Part shown: piece after piece, positions 41,366 to 50,149 of the stretch
Numbering within the stretch: position 1 is the first letter of the stretch
How the letters are laid out: the number at the start of each line of letters is the position of its first letter
Assembly (NCBI GenBank): GCA_965222445.1
Contig: CBDCTY010000002.1
Span: 1 to 64,000 of the forward strand
DNA: 64,000 bases
Origin: GCA-958296115 sp965222445
GTDB lineage: Bacteria; Chloroflexota; Dehalococcoidia; Lucifugimonadales; CAJWER01
Direction of reading: 5' to 3'
Translations under genes and position numbers: made by a program
Notes under the pieces: model-generated
The model's input: the letters and a program-made list of their open reading frames with translations, nothing else
What the model was told of the DNA's origin: nothing
Databases searched by the model: none

Positions 41366-43243
41366 CTACCCCCTGTAGAGCCCCAGCCGCTTCGAGGCTT
41401 CCGTCAGCCGTTCGAGCGCGTCGCTCGTGGCGACGAGCCTTGAACCGTCGGGCGTCGGCGAGATGAAGCTGGCCGTCTCGTATAGGTCGAACCCCGCGAA
41501 GCGCTCGTCCCGGGCGATACGCTCCAGATCGTCGACGTAGTCCGCCGTGCCCACTGCGCGGTCGATGTAGCGGTTGAGGTAGACGGGCAGGCCTCGCCCG
41601 TTCGACTCGCCAAGCACCTCCAGGGCGAATTCGTCCGACAGCGCGTTGTCGAGCCTGCTCCGCTGGGCGGGGCTGTCTGGATGGTCCTCCAGGGCCTCGA
41701 ACCAGCTCGTGCGGAGCACCACGTCGTCGACCAAGCCCTCGCCGAGCCACTCCCGCCACTCGTACCTGACGTTAGCCGGGAACCCCATCATCTGGCCGTG
41801 GCACGGGTCGGGCCGGAACGCCTCGGTGTGCATGTGCGCCTGGAAGCGCCTTCCCGCGGCGCGGGCGCGGCGGCTCGCCTCGCGGATGAAGTCGCTGTAG
41901 TGCCGACCGCGAATCTGCGCGATGCTGGCGCGCGACTCCTCACTGCCGTCGGGGTCGCGGCCGTGGATGCGGCGGTACTCCTCGACCACCGGCTCGTCGT
42001 AGCCGTACTCGTGCGGGTCGTCGGTCAGGCTGCCGTGGGCCGACACGCGGATGTCGAGGCCGTCGACGCCCGAGTCCAGTATCCGGTCGACCCAGCCCGA
42101 CCACAGCCTGCGTACGTCCGGCAGCGACTCGGCGGGCGTGGCCGCGAGGTACTCGTTCTTGCCGCGCGCGAAGGCGACCACGCCGTGACTGGGGAGCGAG
42201 CTCCAGAACCGCTCCCCCTTTCCGGTGGAGTTGTCGGCGTCGAGATAGATCTGGAGCATCCCCCAGCCAGCGTCGAACTCCAGCCCGTGAGTGCGGAAGT
42301 CCCTGTTGTGGTCCCAGATGTCGCTCCGTGTCGCCACCGTGATGGGCAGCGGGTCAGGTCCCGGCCCGTACGCCTCGATCATCCCGACCGCCGTATTCCT
42401 GAAGTCGGGCCGGCCGTCCTTCATGTCGGTCGTCACCAGCACGAAGGCCTCCGACAGGTCCAGCCCGTCTAGGGTCAGCGTCCGGACCGGCGAGCCCTTC
42501 GACACGACGGGCGCGCCGTAGTAGTCGGTCACGTCACACGGGGCCGGCTCGACCGACTCGGTGAGCGTGAAGCCGGCGTCGGACCGCGTGTACCTGTAAT
42601 TGTCTGGGCTGACCCAAATCTGGATGTTGTCGCGCGTCAGCCGCGTGGGAAGATCGTCGGACTTGCGGAGCTTGATTCGCCTTATGGGGATGCCGTCGAG
42701 GCCCTCCGGCCCGTCCAACGGCCTGCGGCGGACGCGGGCGTGCGGGTTGCGCTCGATGAAGGAGATCACGCTGACGAGCGGCCCGCCAATGCGTCGTATC
42801 GCCCAGGGAGGGCTCGCGGCCAGCCCCTGCGGCTTCGTAATCGGCGCCCCGGCGTTGTACGGCTTCAGTACGCCGTATATCTCCAGGCCGTGCCTGTGGG
42901 CCGCCGCAACGCCCGCCCTGAGCGGCTCGCCGATGTTGCCCAGCGTCTCGGGCCCGTATGGCATGGCCGGGAATATGTACCCCGCCCAGTAGGAGTCCGG
43001 ATCGACGTCGCCGTAGTAGAGCCAGTTGATGCGCCGCACACCGATGCCCCGGAGGAGCATCATCAGCTCGTCGAGCAGTTCGTGCGTGTACGGCCCGTCG
43101 CGCACGTCGTCGGGGAAGTCCACCGTCGCCGTGAGCATGAACAGGCTCTTTCGCGATAGCGCCAAGTCCAGTTCTCCTCGAGTACAGGCGAGAGTGTAAG
43201 GACGAGCGGCGGCATCGTCAAACCTCAGCGCACGCAATGCCAT
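41366..43243 (-). CDS. Glycoside-hydrolase-like TIM-barrel protein
   Basis: This is a large protein (625 residues from the ATG at 43243; 643 from an upstream start). GVRRINWLYYGDVDPDSYWA near the N-terminus, VDGLDIRVSAHGS in the middle and RFQAHMHTEAFRPDPCHG resemble barrel strands of glycosidase-like families. A beta-sandwich-like insertion lies between (SPVRTLTLDGLDLSEAFVLV). No catalytic pair can be assigned with certainty. It is co-oriented with the PhyH gene, 4 bp apart. A carbohydrate-active role is an inference from fold and context. Confidence 0.6.
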   Translation of the reverse strand: MALRALRFDDAAARPYTLACTRGELDLALSRKSLFMLTATVDFPDDVRDGPYTHELLDELMMLLRGIGVRRINWLYYGDVDPDSYWAGYIFPAMPYGPETLGNIGEPLRAGVAAAHRHGLEIYGVLKPYNAGAPITKPQGLAASPPWAIRRIGGPLVSVISFIERNPHARVRRRPLDGPEGLDGIPIRRIKLRKSDDLPTRLTRDNIQIWVSPDNYRYTRSDAGFTLTESVEPAPCDVTDYYGAPVVSKGSPVRTLTLDGLDLSEAFVLVTTDMKDGRPDFRNTAVGMIEAYGPGPDPLPITVATRSDIWDHNRDFRTHGLEFDAGWGMLQIYLDADNSTGKGERFWSSLPSHGVVAFARGKNEYLAATPAESLPDVRRLWSGWVDRILDSGVDGLDIRVSAHGSLTDDPHEYGYDEPVVEEYRRIHGRDPDGSEESRASIAQIRGRHYSDFIREASRRARAAGRRFQAHMHTEAFRPDPCHGQMMGFPANVRYEWREWLGEGLVDDVVLRTSWFEALEDHPDSPAQRSRLDNALSDEFALEVLGESNGRGLPVYLNRYIDRAVGTADYVDDLERIARDERFAGFDLYETASFISPTPDGSRLVATSDALERLTEASKRLGLYRG

Positions 43244-43367
43244 CCTGATGCCATCCTTTCCGTAGAGACTGCGGTGGGACGAGAGTTGCCGGCGCAACTG
43301 TTCAGGTTCAGCGAGTCGATATCACTCGCCTCTGGGTCGAAGCGAGTCTCTTGCCCCTTCGCCCCTG

Positions 43368-43616
43368 GGAGACCTTTGCACAACCGTCATTACCATGGAA
43401 TAGACGGAAGGTGCCCCCAATCCGTCATTCCCGCGGAGGCGGGAACCCATCCCCCGGCCCTCGAACCCACCGTCATTCCCGCGAAAGGAGACCTTTGCAC
43501 ACCGTCATTCCCGCGGAGGCGGGAATCCAGGGGGCTGGGGGCCAGCTTGGATTACGTCGCTCAGGGTCTCCTGTGTTGCTCTGCTCAGAGAGTTACGCAA
43601 AGGTTCCCCTGGTGGG
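43368..43616. mobile_element. MITE cluster with GGGAGACCTTTGCA ends
   Basis: GGGAGACCTTTGCACAACC (43368-43386) is inverted at about 43593-43611 as GTTACGCAAAGGTTCCCC. A second internal start, GGAGACCTTTGCACACCG, is at about 43489, so one copy seems nested in another. Three GTCATTCCCGCG palindromes fill the centre. Related ends occur at 40424 and 45643. No gene is seen in 43244-43691. Confidence 0.65.
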
Positions 43617-43691
43617 AGAAGGCTGGGATGAGGCGTGCAGCTGCCAGCAGCTCCCGGTCCTGCGCCCCATCAAGTATGAACGGTAACTTGC

Positions 43692-45539
43692 CTAGTCCCG
43701 GGCGCGGGCCCTATCGCGGCGTTGACGCTTGCGGCCCGACGCAGCGAGCTCGGCCTTGCGGAGACGAAGATTCAGTGGAGTGACTTCCAGCAGCTCGTCG
43801 TCGGAGATGAACGCCAGGGCCTCCTCGAGGCTCATCCTTATGGTGGCGTTGAGGCGTTTGGTCACTTCCGCCGTCGAAGACCGCATGTTGGTCAGCTTCT
43901 TTTCCTTGCACACATTGACGTCTATGTCGCCTTCGCGGCGGTGGGATCCGACGATCATCCCCTCATAGACTGCGGCGCCCGCGTCGATGAAGGTATCGCC
44001 CCGGCCCTGGACATTCAGCAGGCCGTAGGTGACCGCTGTGCCGCCCTCAGACGCCACCAGTACGCCGCCGCGTTGGGTCTCTATTTCACCCTCCATGGGC
44101 TCATAGGAGCTGAAGATTCCGCTCTTCACTCCGTCGCCGCGCGTAATCCGAAGGAAGAAAGCGTTGAACCCGATCAGTCCCCGGGTGGGTATCTTGTACT
44201 CCATGTGGACATAGCCGTCGGCGCCGTACCTCATGTCCCTCATCTGGGCCATACGGGCGGAGAGGTGCTCGGTCAGCGCACCCAGGTACTCTTCTCGAGT
44301 GCTGATGCTCAGAATCTCGTAGGGTTCGTACACCTTGCCGTCGATCACCTTGGTGACTGGCGTGGGACGGGATACCTGAAACTCGAACTGTTCGCGGCGC
44401 ATCGTCTCGACCAGGATCGACAGGTGCAGCTCGCCCCGTCCGGCGACGACGAACACGTCCGGGCTGGGCGTCGCATCCACGCGGAGGCTGATGTTGGTCA
44501 GCAGCTCCCTGGTCAGCCGTTCGTGAAGATTGCGGGAGGTGCAATGGGCACCCTCCCGTCCCATGAAGGGCGAGGTGCTCACGGCGAAGGTCATGCGTAC
44601 CGTGGGCTCGTTGACGGCGATAGTCGGCAGGGCCTCTGGGCTTTCGGGCGAGGCAATGGTATCGCCTATGGACACCCCTTCAGGGCCAGCCAGGGCCACG
44701 ATGTCCCCGGCGTGAGCTTCAGGCACTTCGACTCGCTCCATCCCTCGAAACACGAAGATGCGATCGAGGTTGTGAGTGCTGGCCTCGCAGTCGCGGCCCA
44801 GCAGCGCCACGTGGTCCCCCAGCCGGAGCGTGCCATTGGAGATGCGGCCCACGGACACTTGACCCAGGTAGTTGTCGTAGTCCAGGGCCGCCACCAGCAA
44901 TTGAAGTGGGCCGCAGGGGTCGCCGGTGGGCGGCGGCACCGACTCCAGGATCGCCTCGAAAAGGGGCTGCATGTCCTCCCCTGGCATGTCCGGGTCCGTG
45001 GTGGCGTAGCCCTGGCGGGCCGAGGTGTAGAGCACAGGGAAGTCCAGCTGCTCCTCCCTCGTAGCCAGCTCCAGGAACAGGTCCTGGACCATCGCGTCTA
45101 CCTCCGCCACGCGGGCCTCGGGACGGTCGATCTTGTTAATGACGACCATCGGGGTGACGTTCTGCTGGAGGGCTTGACGCAGTACGTAGGTAGTCTGGGG
45201 CATCGGGCCGTCGACGGCGTCGACCAGCAGCAGGCACCCGTCGGCCATATTCATGACGCGTTCCACCTCGCCGCTGAAATCGGCGTGGCCCGGCGTGTCG
45301 ATAATGTTGATCCGGACACCGCCGTAGGTGACCGAGGCGTTCTTGGCCAGGATCGTAATGCCCCGCTCCCTCTCCAGTGGGTTGGTGTCCATAATCAAGG
45401 CGCCCACCTGCTGGTGGGCCCGAAAGACCTGGCCCTGCTTCAACAGCGCGTCGACCAGGGTAGTCTTGCCGTGGTCGACGTGGGCTATGATGGCCAAGTT
45501 GCGAATGGCGTTGTTCCGATAGTCACTCAATCTAATCAC
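43692..45539 (-). CDS. typA: Ribosome-associated GTPase BipA/TypA
   Basis: This 615-residue translational GTPase has G1 AHVDHGKTT, G2 in ERERGITI, G3 IDTPGHADFSGEVERVM, G4 NKIDRPEA and G5 TSARQGYA. Domain II and the BipA-specific C-terminal domain (GAAVYEGMIVGSHRREGDID) follow. I chose the GTG at 45539 (VIRLSDYRNNAIRNLAII) because relatives begin close to RNLAIIAHVDHG; an upstream start would add 40 unrelated residues over repeat DNA. BipA binds the 70S ribosome and aids 50S assembly and stress growth. Confidence 0.93.
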   Translation of the reverse strand: MIRLSDYRNNAIRNLAIIAHVDHGKTTLVDALLKQGQVFRAHQQVGALIMDTNPLERERGITILAKNASVTYGGVRINIIDTPGHADFSGEVERVMNMADGCLLLVDAVDGPMPQTTYVLRQALQQNVTPMVVINKIDRPEARVAEVDAMVQDLFLELATREEQLDFPVLYTSARQGYATTDPDMPGEDMQPLFEAILESVPPPTGDPCGPLQLLVAALDYDNYLGQVSVGRISNGTLRLGDHVALLGRDCEASTHNLDRIFVFRGMERVEVPEAHAGDIVALAGPEGVSIGDTIASPESPEALPTIAVNEPTVRMTFAVSTSPFMGREGAHCTSRNLHERLTRELLTNISLRVDATPSPDVFVVAGRGELHLSILVETMRREQFEFQVSRPTPVTKVIDGKVYEPYEILSISTREEYLGALTEHLSARMAQMRDMRYGADGYVHMEYKIPTRGLIGFNAFFLRITRGDGVKSGIFSSYEPMEGEIETQRGGVLVASEGGTAVTYGLLNVQGRGDTFIDAGAAVYEGMIVGSHRREGDIDVNVCKEKKLTNMRSSTAEVTKRLNATIRMSLEEALAFISDDELLEVTPLNLRLRKAELAASGRKRQRRDRARARD

Positions 45540-45753
45540 CCCAACATACAATGGTAGCAGGAGGCAAGCCTGTTGTCGGTGTTTATTCCCATTTCGTAGC
45601 TGCTCAGAGTTGAGAGGAGGGGGCTGACCTCTTCCCCCGTTTGGGAGACCTTTGAACAACCGTCATTCCCGTGAAGACGGGAATCCACCCCATTTCAACG
45701 GCCCGAGCCGGGTTCCAGTCTCCGCCGACCAGCCGTCAGGGCAGTCACCGTCT

Positions 45754-47065
45754 TTGTCTGATGGGTTTGGAGTTCTCAGGAAGCAACTAGGGAAGATAAC
45801 GGACGAGCGCTTGAGCAGAGGGAAGGTCTTTCCGCTGGACGGTGTCCCGGGCCTGGTGGTACTGGGGCTGATGTGCGGTCAGCGCTCCTTGAGCGCCATA
45901 AACAGGTTCGGTGAGTGCCACGAGCAGGTGCTGAGCCAGTTGGGGCTGAGGCGCAGCCCGTCGGTCCAGACGCTATCGAGGCTACTGCGCATGGTGTCGG
46001 TATTGGAGGTCCGCGAGGCCCTGATGGAGTTCGTGCGATATATGATGCGGTATCGCGGCGTAGGGGTCGGCGTGGTCTCGATGGATGGCAAGACGGTGCG
46101 GGGCGTTAGGGAGAATGGGGAGCAGCCAGGGCCTTTCCAAAGTTCCCTCTCCCCTTCGCGGGCCCCTTCGCGGGAGAGGGTTAGAGCCTGCCCCGTACTC
46201 GATACGGGGGTGAGGGGGCGTTGACCGATACAAGTCAGTCACCCTCATCCTAACCTTCTCTCATCGAGGGAGAAGGGATTTCCCAGATCCCCCTCTTATG
46301 GCATTGTGACGACTTTGGAAAGGCCCTAGGGAGCAGCTGAGGCTGTTGCACCTGTTCAGCCAGGAGGGGTCAGTCGCGCTGGACCAAGTGGAGATAGCAC
46401 ATCATCATGAAGAGCCGAGAGCGGCGGAGCGATGGATACGGATGGTATCGTCGCGCTTCGAGGGTCTGGAGGTGCTGAGCGGCGATGCGCTCTACGCCAA
46501 TACGAACCTTGCCGAAGCTATCGTGGCCGAGGGCAAGGACTACGTCATCAAGCTCAAAAAAACCAACCCGAGCTCCTAGAGGACGCGCAGCTCGCCTTCT
46601 CCGAGCCGCGAGAGCCCGACCTGCGGCTGACAACCAAGGGACACGGCAGATTGGAGCAGCGGGCTGTGGGTATCATCGGAGCTGGCTGGATACACCACGT
46701 TCCCGGGTCTGTCCAATGTGATTAAGGTCAGCAAGAGGGTCAAGCACCTCAAACGGGGCGAGTGGGTGGAAAGCGAGCAGTACGCGGTGACCAGCCTGTC
46801 TGACATAGACCCCAAACGGGCGCTCTCCCTGGTGCAGGGGCATTGGCGAATCGAGAACAGATTGTTCCACGTCAAGGATGACAGCTTCGGTGAAGACCGT
46901 CATGTGATGCAGCACCATCGGAGTGGTGCAGTCCTCAGCCTGCTCAGAAACATTGCCATCACCCTGCTTAGGGGTGTCTGCTCATTGTGGTCATCGAAGG
47001 AACCGCTCACAGGCAGAGCACAGAGACTCGGCGTTCAACCAACTGTTGCCCTACTTTCACCTTGA
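45754..47065 (+). pseudogene. ISAs1-family transposase, split by a MITE and frameshifted
   Basis: The N-terminal H-repeat-associated domain (GVPGLVVLGLMCGQRSLSAI) and the first DDE strand (VGVVSMDGKTVRGVRENGEQ) are interrupted at 46127 by a 202-bp MITE. The frame resumes at LRLLHLFSQEGSVALDQVEI and LEVLSGDALYANTNLAEAI. A one-base shift at an A7 run (about 46558) precedes NQPELLEDAQLAFSEP. Another near 46680 precedes ELAGYTTFPGLSNVIKVSKR. The last part with VQGHWRIENRLFHVKDDSFG holds the catalytic Glu. The start TTG at 45754 is a guess. Confidence 0.82.
46127..46328. mobile_element. MITE inside the ISAs1 transposase, 202 bp
   Basis: AGGGCCTTTCCAAAGT (46128-46143) and ACTTTGGAAAGGCCCT (46312-46327) are perfect 16-bp inverted repeats. 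GGGAGCAGC is duplicated at 46118-46126 and 46329-46337, a 9-bp target site. Removing the element and one copy restores the transposase frame. The interior holds CCCCGTACTCGATACGGGG and GGATTTCCCAGATCCCCC, pieces of other repeat families. Confidence 0.9.
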
Positions 47066-47089
47066 CTTTGGAAAGGCCCTGCCGCAACC

Positions 47090-47224
47090 AGGGCCTTTCC
47101 ATTGTCCCATAAACCACATACCGTCATTCCCGCGCAGAGCCTGCCCCCGAGAAGTCGGGGGCGGGAATCCAGGTGGGCGGTAGGGTATGTCCCTTCCGCA
47201 GGGAGCCAACTTTGGAAAGGCCCT
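47090..47224. mobile_element. Second MITE of the AGGGCCTTTCC family, 135 bp
   Basis: AGGGCCTTTCCATTGT (from 47090) is inverted at the right end as ACTTTGGAAAGGCCCT (47209-47224), with two mismatches. The centre has GTCATTCCCGCG and GCCCCCGAGAAGTCGGGGGC. A further solitary ACTTTGGAAAGGCCCT at 47065-47080 overlaps the ISAs1 stop codon. The nuo promoter follows within 20 bp. Confidence 0.75.
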
Positions 47225-47242
47225 AGCTGCAACGGGCGGCGG

Positions 47243-47271
47243 TTGCTTTCGGATGGGCGGTGTCGTAAAGT
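47243..47271 (+). promoter_or_regulatory. Candidate nuo operon promoter
   Basis: TTGCTT (47243-47248), a 17-bp spacer and TAAAGT (47266-47271) lie 44 bp before nuoA and directly after a MITE. Confidence 0.45.
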
Positions 47272-47314
47272 ACATGCTAGCCGGATAGTCTCTCGGCAGA
47301 CAGGGAAAAGCTGT

Positions 47315-47710
47315 ATGGTCGACGACTACTTTCGCCAATACGGGCTCCTCGCCATATTCATGGCGGTGGCACTGGCAATCCCCGCCGGGATGCTGTTGGG
47401 CTCGTGGCTGCTCTCCTTCTCCCGCATCAGACCCAACAAGCCCGACCCCGTGAAGCTGAGCATCTACGAGTGCGGCTTCGAGACCATGTCCGGCACTTGG
47501 AACCGCTTCAATTTCCGGTTCTACTCCATTGCCCTGATATTCGTGATCTTCGACGTGGAGGTCGTCTTCCTGTTCCCGTGGGCCGCCAGCTTCGGCGTGC
47601 TGTCGCGGGAGTTCGGCGTCTTCGTCCTGCTGGAGATGGCCGTGTTCATCGGGATCCTCCTCGTGGGCTGGCTCTACGCATGGCGTAAGGGCGCACTGGA
47701 GTGGGCCTGA
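47315..47710 (+). CDS. nuoA: NADH-quinone oxidoreductase subunit A
   Basis: This 131-residue protein has three membrane helices. It contains the NuoA signature YECGFETMSGTWNRFNFRFY and the acidic FVIFDVEVVFLFPWA helix. It forms part of the membrane arm near the quinone site of complex I. It is the first gene of the operon; nuoB starts 2 bp after its stop. Confidence 0.96.
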   Translation: MVDDYFRQYGLLAIFMAVALAIPAGMLLGSWLLSFSRIRPNKPDPVKLSIYECGFETMSGTWNRFNFRFYSIALIFVIFDVEVVFLFPWAASFGVLSREFGVFVLLEMAVFIGILLVGWLYAWRKGALEWA

Positions 47711-47712
47711 GA

Positions 47713-48342
47713 ATGACCCCTGAAGGCGGCGGAGGCGGCATCGGCGCCGGCATTCCCCTCTACTCGACCACGCTGGAGGTCGATCAGGCCGAGGGCGACT
47801 ACATCAACAACCTCAAGGCGACCAACACCTCGCCGCTGGCCGAGCCCCTCGTCGAGGTCCCGGACGACCTGAAGCGAAACCTCGCCGTCACGTCGATAGA
47901 CGCCCTGCTGAACTGGGGCCGCAAGTCATCCGTCTTCCCCCTTTCCTTCGGCCTGGCGTGCTGCGCCTTCGAGATGATGGCCAGCGCGATGTCGCGCTTC
48001 GACCTGGCCCGGTTCGGGATGGAGGCGTTCCGCGCCTCGCCCCGACAGGCGGACCTGATGATCGTAGCGGGGACCGTTACGTGGAAGATGGCCCCCGCCA
48101 TAGAGCGAGTCTACCGCCAGATGGCCGAACCCAAGTGGGTCATCTCCATGGGCGTCTGCGCCACCAGCGGCGGCCCCTACTACGAGTCCTACAGCGTCGT
48201 CCCCGGCGTCAACCACATCGTGCCGGTGGACGTATACGTGCCGGGGTGCCCGCCGAGGCCCGACGCCCTCCTGTACGGCATCATGCAGCTTCACGAGAAG
48301 ATCAAGCGGTACCGCCTGCAGGGCCAGGCGGCCGGCCAGTAG
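47713..48342 (+). CDS. nuoB: NADH-quinone oxidoreductase subunit B
   Basis: This 209-residue protein carries the N2 iron-sulfur cluster ligands in FGLACCAFEMM, MGVCATSGGPYY and VYVPGCPPRPDAL. The N-terminus is about 40 residues longer than minimal NuoB and is Gly-rich, then polar. The start at 47713 was preferred over an upstream GTG that overlaps nuoA. It passes electrons to quinone at the interface with NuoD and NuoH. Confidence 0.96.
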   Translation: MTPEGGGGGIGAGIPLYSTTLEVDQAEGDYINNLKATNTSPLAEPLVEVPDDLKRNLAVTSIDALLNWGRKSSVFPLSFGLACCAFEMMASAMSRFDLARFGMEAFRASPRQADLMIVAGTVTWKMAPAIERVYRQMAEPKWVISMGVCATSGGPYYESYSVVPGVNHIVPVDVYVPGCPPRPDALLYGIMQLHEKIKRYRLQGQAAGQ

Positions 48343-48344
48343 AT

Positions 48345-48785
48345 ATGAGGGAGCTCGACGGGGCCGACTTGGCGCGGCGCATAAACGAGGACCACCCCGG
48401 TGCGGCTGTTAGCTGGAACGGTACGGACGTATGGATCGAGCCGGAGAACCTGCTGACCGTAGGCCGCTTCCTGCACGACGCCGCCGACCTGGACTTCGCC
48501 TCTCTCAGGGCGGTCACCGCCGTCGACTACGTGGAATACTTCGAGCTCATCTACCATCTCCTCTCGATGAGGAAGAACCACTCCGCCGTAGTCAAGATGA
48601 GGCGATTCGGCAGGGACGAGCCCACGGTCGACTCGGTCGTCGGCATCTGGAAGGGGGCGGACCTGCAGGAGCGGGAGGTGTGGGACCTGATGGGCATACA
48701 CTTCGAGGGACACCCCAATATGAAGCGCGTCCTGCTGTGGGAGGGGTTCCCCGGCCATCCCCTGAGAAAGGACTTCATCAGGTAG
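48345..48785 (+). CDS. nuoC: NADH-quinone oxidoreductase subunit C
   Basis: This 146-residue 30-kDa-type subunit contains FELIYHLLSMRKNHSAVVKM and the conserved EREVWDLMGIHFEGHPNMKR, followed by LLWEGFPGHPLRKDF. It is a hydrophilic scaffold subunit of the Q module and pairs with NuoD. It is separate from nuoD, not fused. It starts 2 bp after the nuoB stop. Confidence 0.95.
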   Translation: MRELDGADLARRINEDHPGAAVSWNGTDVWIEPENLLTVGRFLHDAADLDFASLRAVTAVDYVEYFELIYHLLSMRKNHSAVVKMRRFGRDEPTVDSVVGIWKGADLQEREVWDLMGIHFEGHPNMKRVLLWEGFPGHPLRKDFIR

Positions 48786-48889
48786 CGGTGCGCCGCTGCC
48801 TGGGACTTGGCTCGACTTGCCAACAAGTGCTTCGACAAACCCTCCGTTGAACGCCCGCAGCGCCGGCGCTACCAGACTTCAGGCCAGCC

Positions 48890-49996
48890 ATGTCCATACA
48901 GACTGAACCCGTAACAATCAACCTGGGGCCGCAGCACCCGAGCACGCACGGCGTGTTCCGACTCCGCGTCACGTTCGACGGAGAGCTCGTCCTGGACATC
49001 GAGCCGATTTTCGGATACCTCCACCGGGGCACCGAGAAGCTGGCCGAAGAGCGCACCTACGTGCAGATCGTGACCCTCACCGACAGGCTCGACTACGTGG
49101 CGAGCATGACGAACAACCAGGCCTACGTGCGGTCGGTGGAGAAGCTGTCCGGCCTCGACGTGCCGGAGCGCGCCCAGTATCTCCGCGTCATCACCGCGGA
49201 GCTCCAGCGGATAGCCAGCCACCTGGTCTCGACGGGCTTCCTCATGCAGGAGATGGGCACGTTCGGTGGGACGCCCCTGATGTACTGCTTCCGCGAGAGG
49301 GAGCGGATCCTCGACATGTTCGAGATGCTCTGCGGCGCCCGCATCACGGTCAGCTACATGCGCCCGGGAGGAGTCACTCAGGACGCGCCCCCTGAATTCT
49401 GGGACGCGCTGGCCGTCTTCACCCGCGACATGCCCGGGTACATCGACGACCTGGAAGGACTGATCACCAACAACGAGGTGGTGCTCGCCCGGACGCGCGA
49501 CGTCGGGATACTTACCGACGAGACAGCCGTGGCAAGCTCGGTGACCGGCCCCATGCTCAGGGCCAGCGGAGTCCAGTGGGACCTCCGCAAGGCCGACCCC
49601 TACGAGATCTACGACCGCGTCGAATTCGACGTGCCCATCGGCGCAAACGGGGACACCTTCGACAGGTACATCGTCAGGGTCCAGGAGATGCGCGAGAGCG
49701 TGCGCATCATCGGCCAGTGCGTGGAGCAGATACCCGCGGGGCCTGTGAAGGAGGATGTTCCCTTCTTCATCAGGCCGCCCGCAGGCGACGCCTACGCCAC
49801 GGTCGAGGCGCCCAAGGGGGAGCTGGGCTTCTACCTCGTGAGCGACGGCGGCATCTCACCCTACCGCTGCAAGATCAGGTCCCCTTCCTTCATTAACATG
49901 AACGTGCTCAGGGAGATGCTGGTCGGGTGGAAGATGGGCGATCTGATCATCATCTTCGGGAGCACGGACATAGTCATGGGCGAGGTCGACCGCTAG
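48890..49996 (+). CDS. nuoD: NADH-quinone oxidoreductase subunit D
   Basis: This 368-residue 49-kDa-type subunit starts TVNLGPQHPSTHGVF-like (here TINLGPQHPSTHGVFRLRV) and includes GYLHRGTEKLAEERTY and TDRLDYVASMTNNQAYV. It ends in DLIIIFGSTDIVMGEVDR, the family C-terminus. It lines the quinone pocket with NuoB. A 104-bp gap separates it from nuoC, with no gene visible. Confidence 0.96.
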   Translation: MSIQTEPVTINLGPQHPSTHGVFRLRVTFDGELVLDIEPIFGYLHRGTEKLAEERTYVQIVTLTDRLDYVASMTNNQAYVRSVEKLSGLDVPERAQYLRVITAELQRIASHLVSTGFLMQEMGTFGGTPLMYCFRERERILDMFEMLCGARITVSYMRPGGVTQDAPPEFWDALAVFTRDMPGYIDDLEGLITNNEVVLARTRDVGILTDETAVASSVTGPMLRASGVQWDLRKADPYEIYDRVEFDVPIGANGDTFDRYIVRVQEMRESVRIIGQCVEQIPAGPVKEDVPFFIRPPAGDAYATVEAPKGELGFYLVSDGGISPYRCKIRSPSFINMNVLREMLVGWKMGDLIIIFGSTDIVMGEVDR

Positions 49997-50149
49997 TGAT
50001 GCCAATTAGGTGTGATAAGGCCACATACTGTACACCAAGGAATTCCGAGCGGTTCATTTTCATAGTAACGACGAATTCAATCTAGTGACCCGGCCCGGGC
50101 GTAGTACAATGAGGGGCGTTCGGGCAGGTATCGGAGGCGCCGGGGCCGC
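49997..50149 (+). promoter_or_regulatory. Intra-operon gap, possible secondary promoter
   Basis: The 153-bp gap before nuoH is AT-richer than its surroundings. It contains GTAGTACAATG at about 50101, a plausible -10 (TACAAT), 44 bp before the nuoH start. A good -35 is not evident. Confidence 0.3.

Noticed and set aside
43722..45557. A 611-codon plus-strand frame
   Set aside because: It is antisense to typA, which has all five G motifs on the minus strand.
46545..46579. Programmed -1 frameshift at the A7 run of the ISAs1 transposase
   Set aside because: The slippery run is suggestive, but the gene has a second unrelated frameshift near 46680 and a MITE insertion, so simple decay explains it better.
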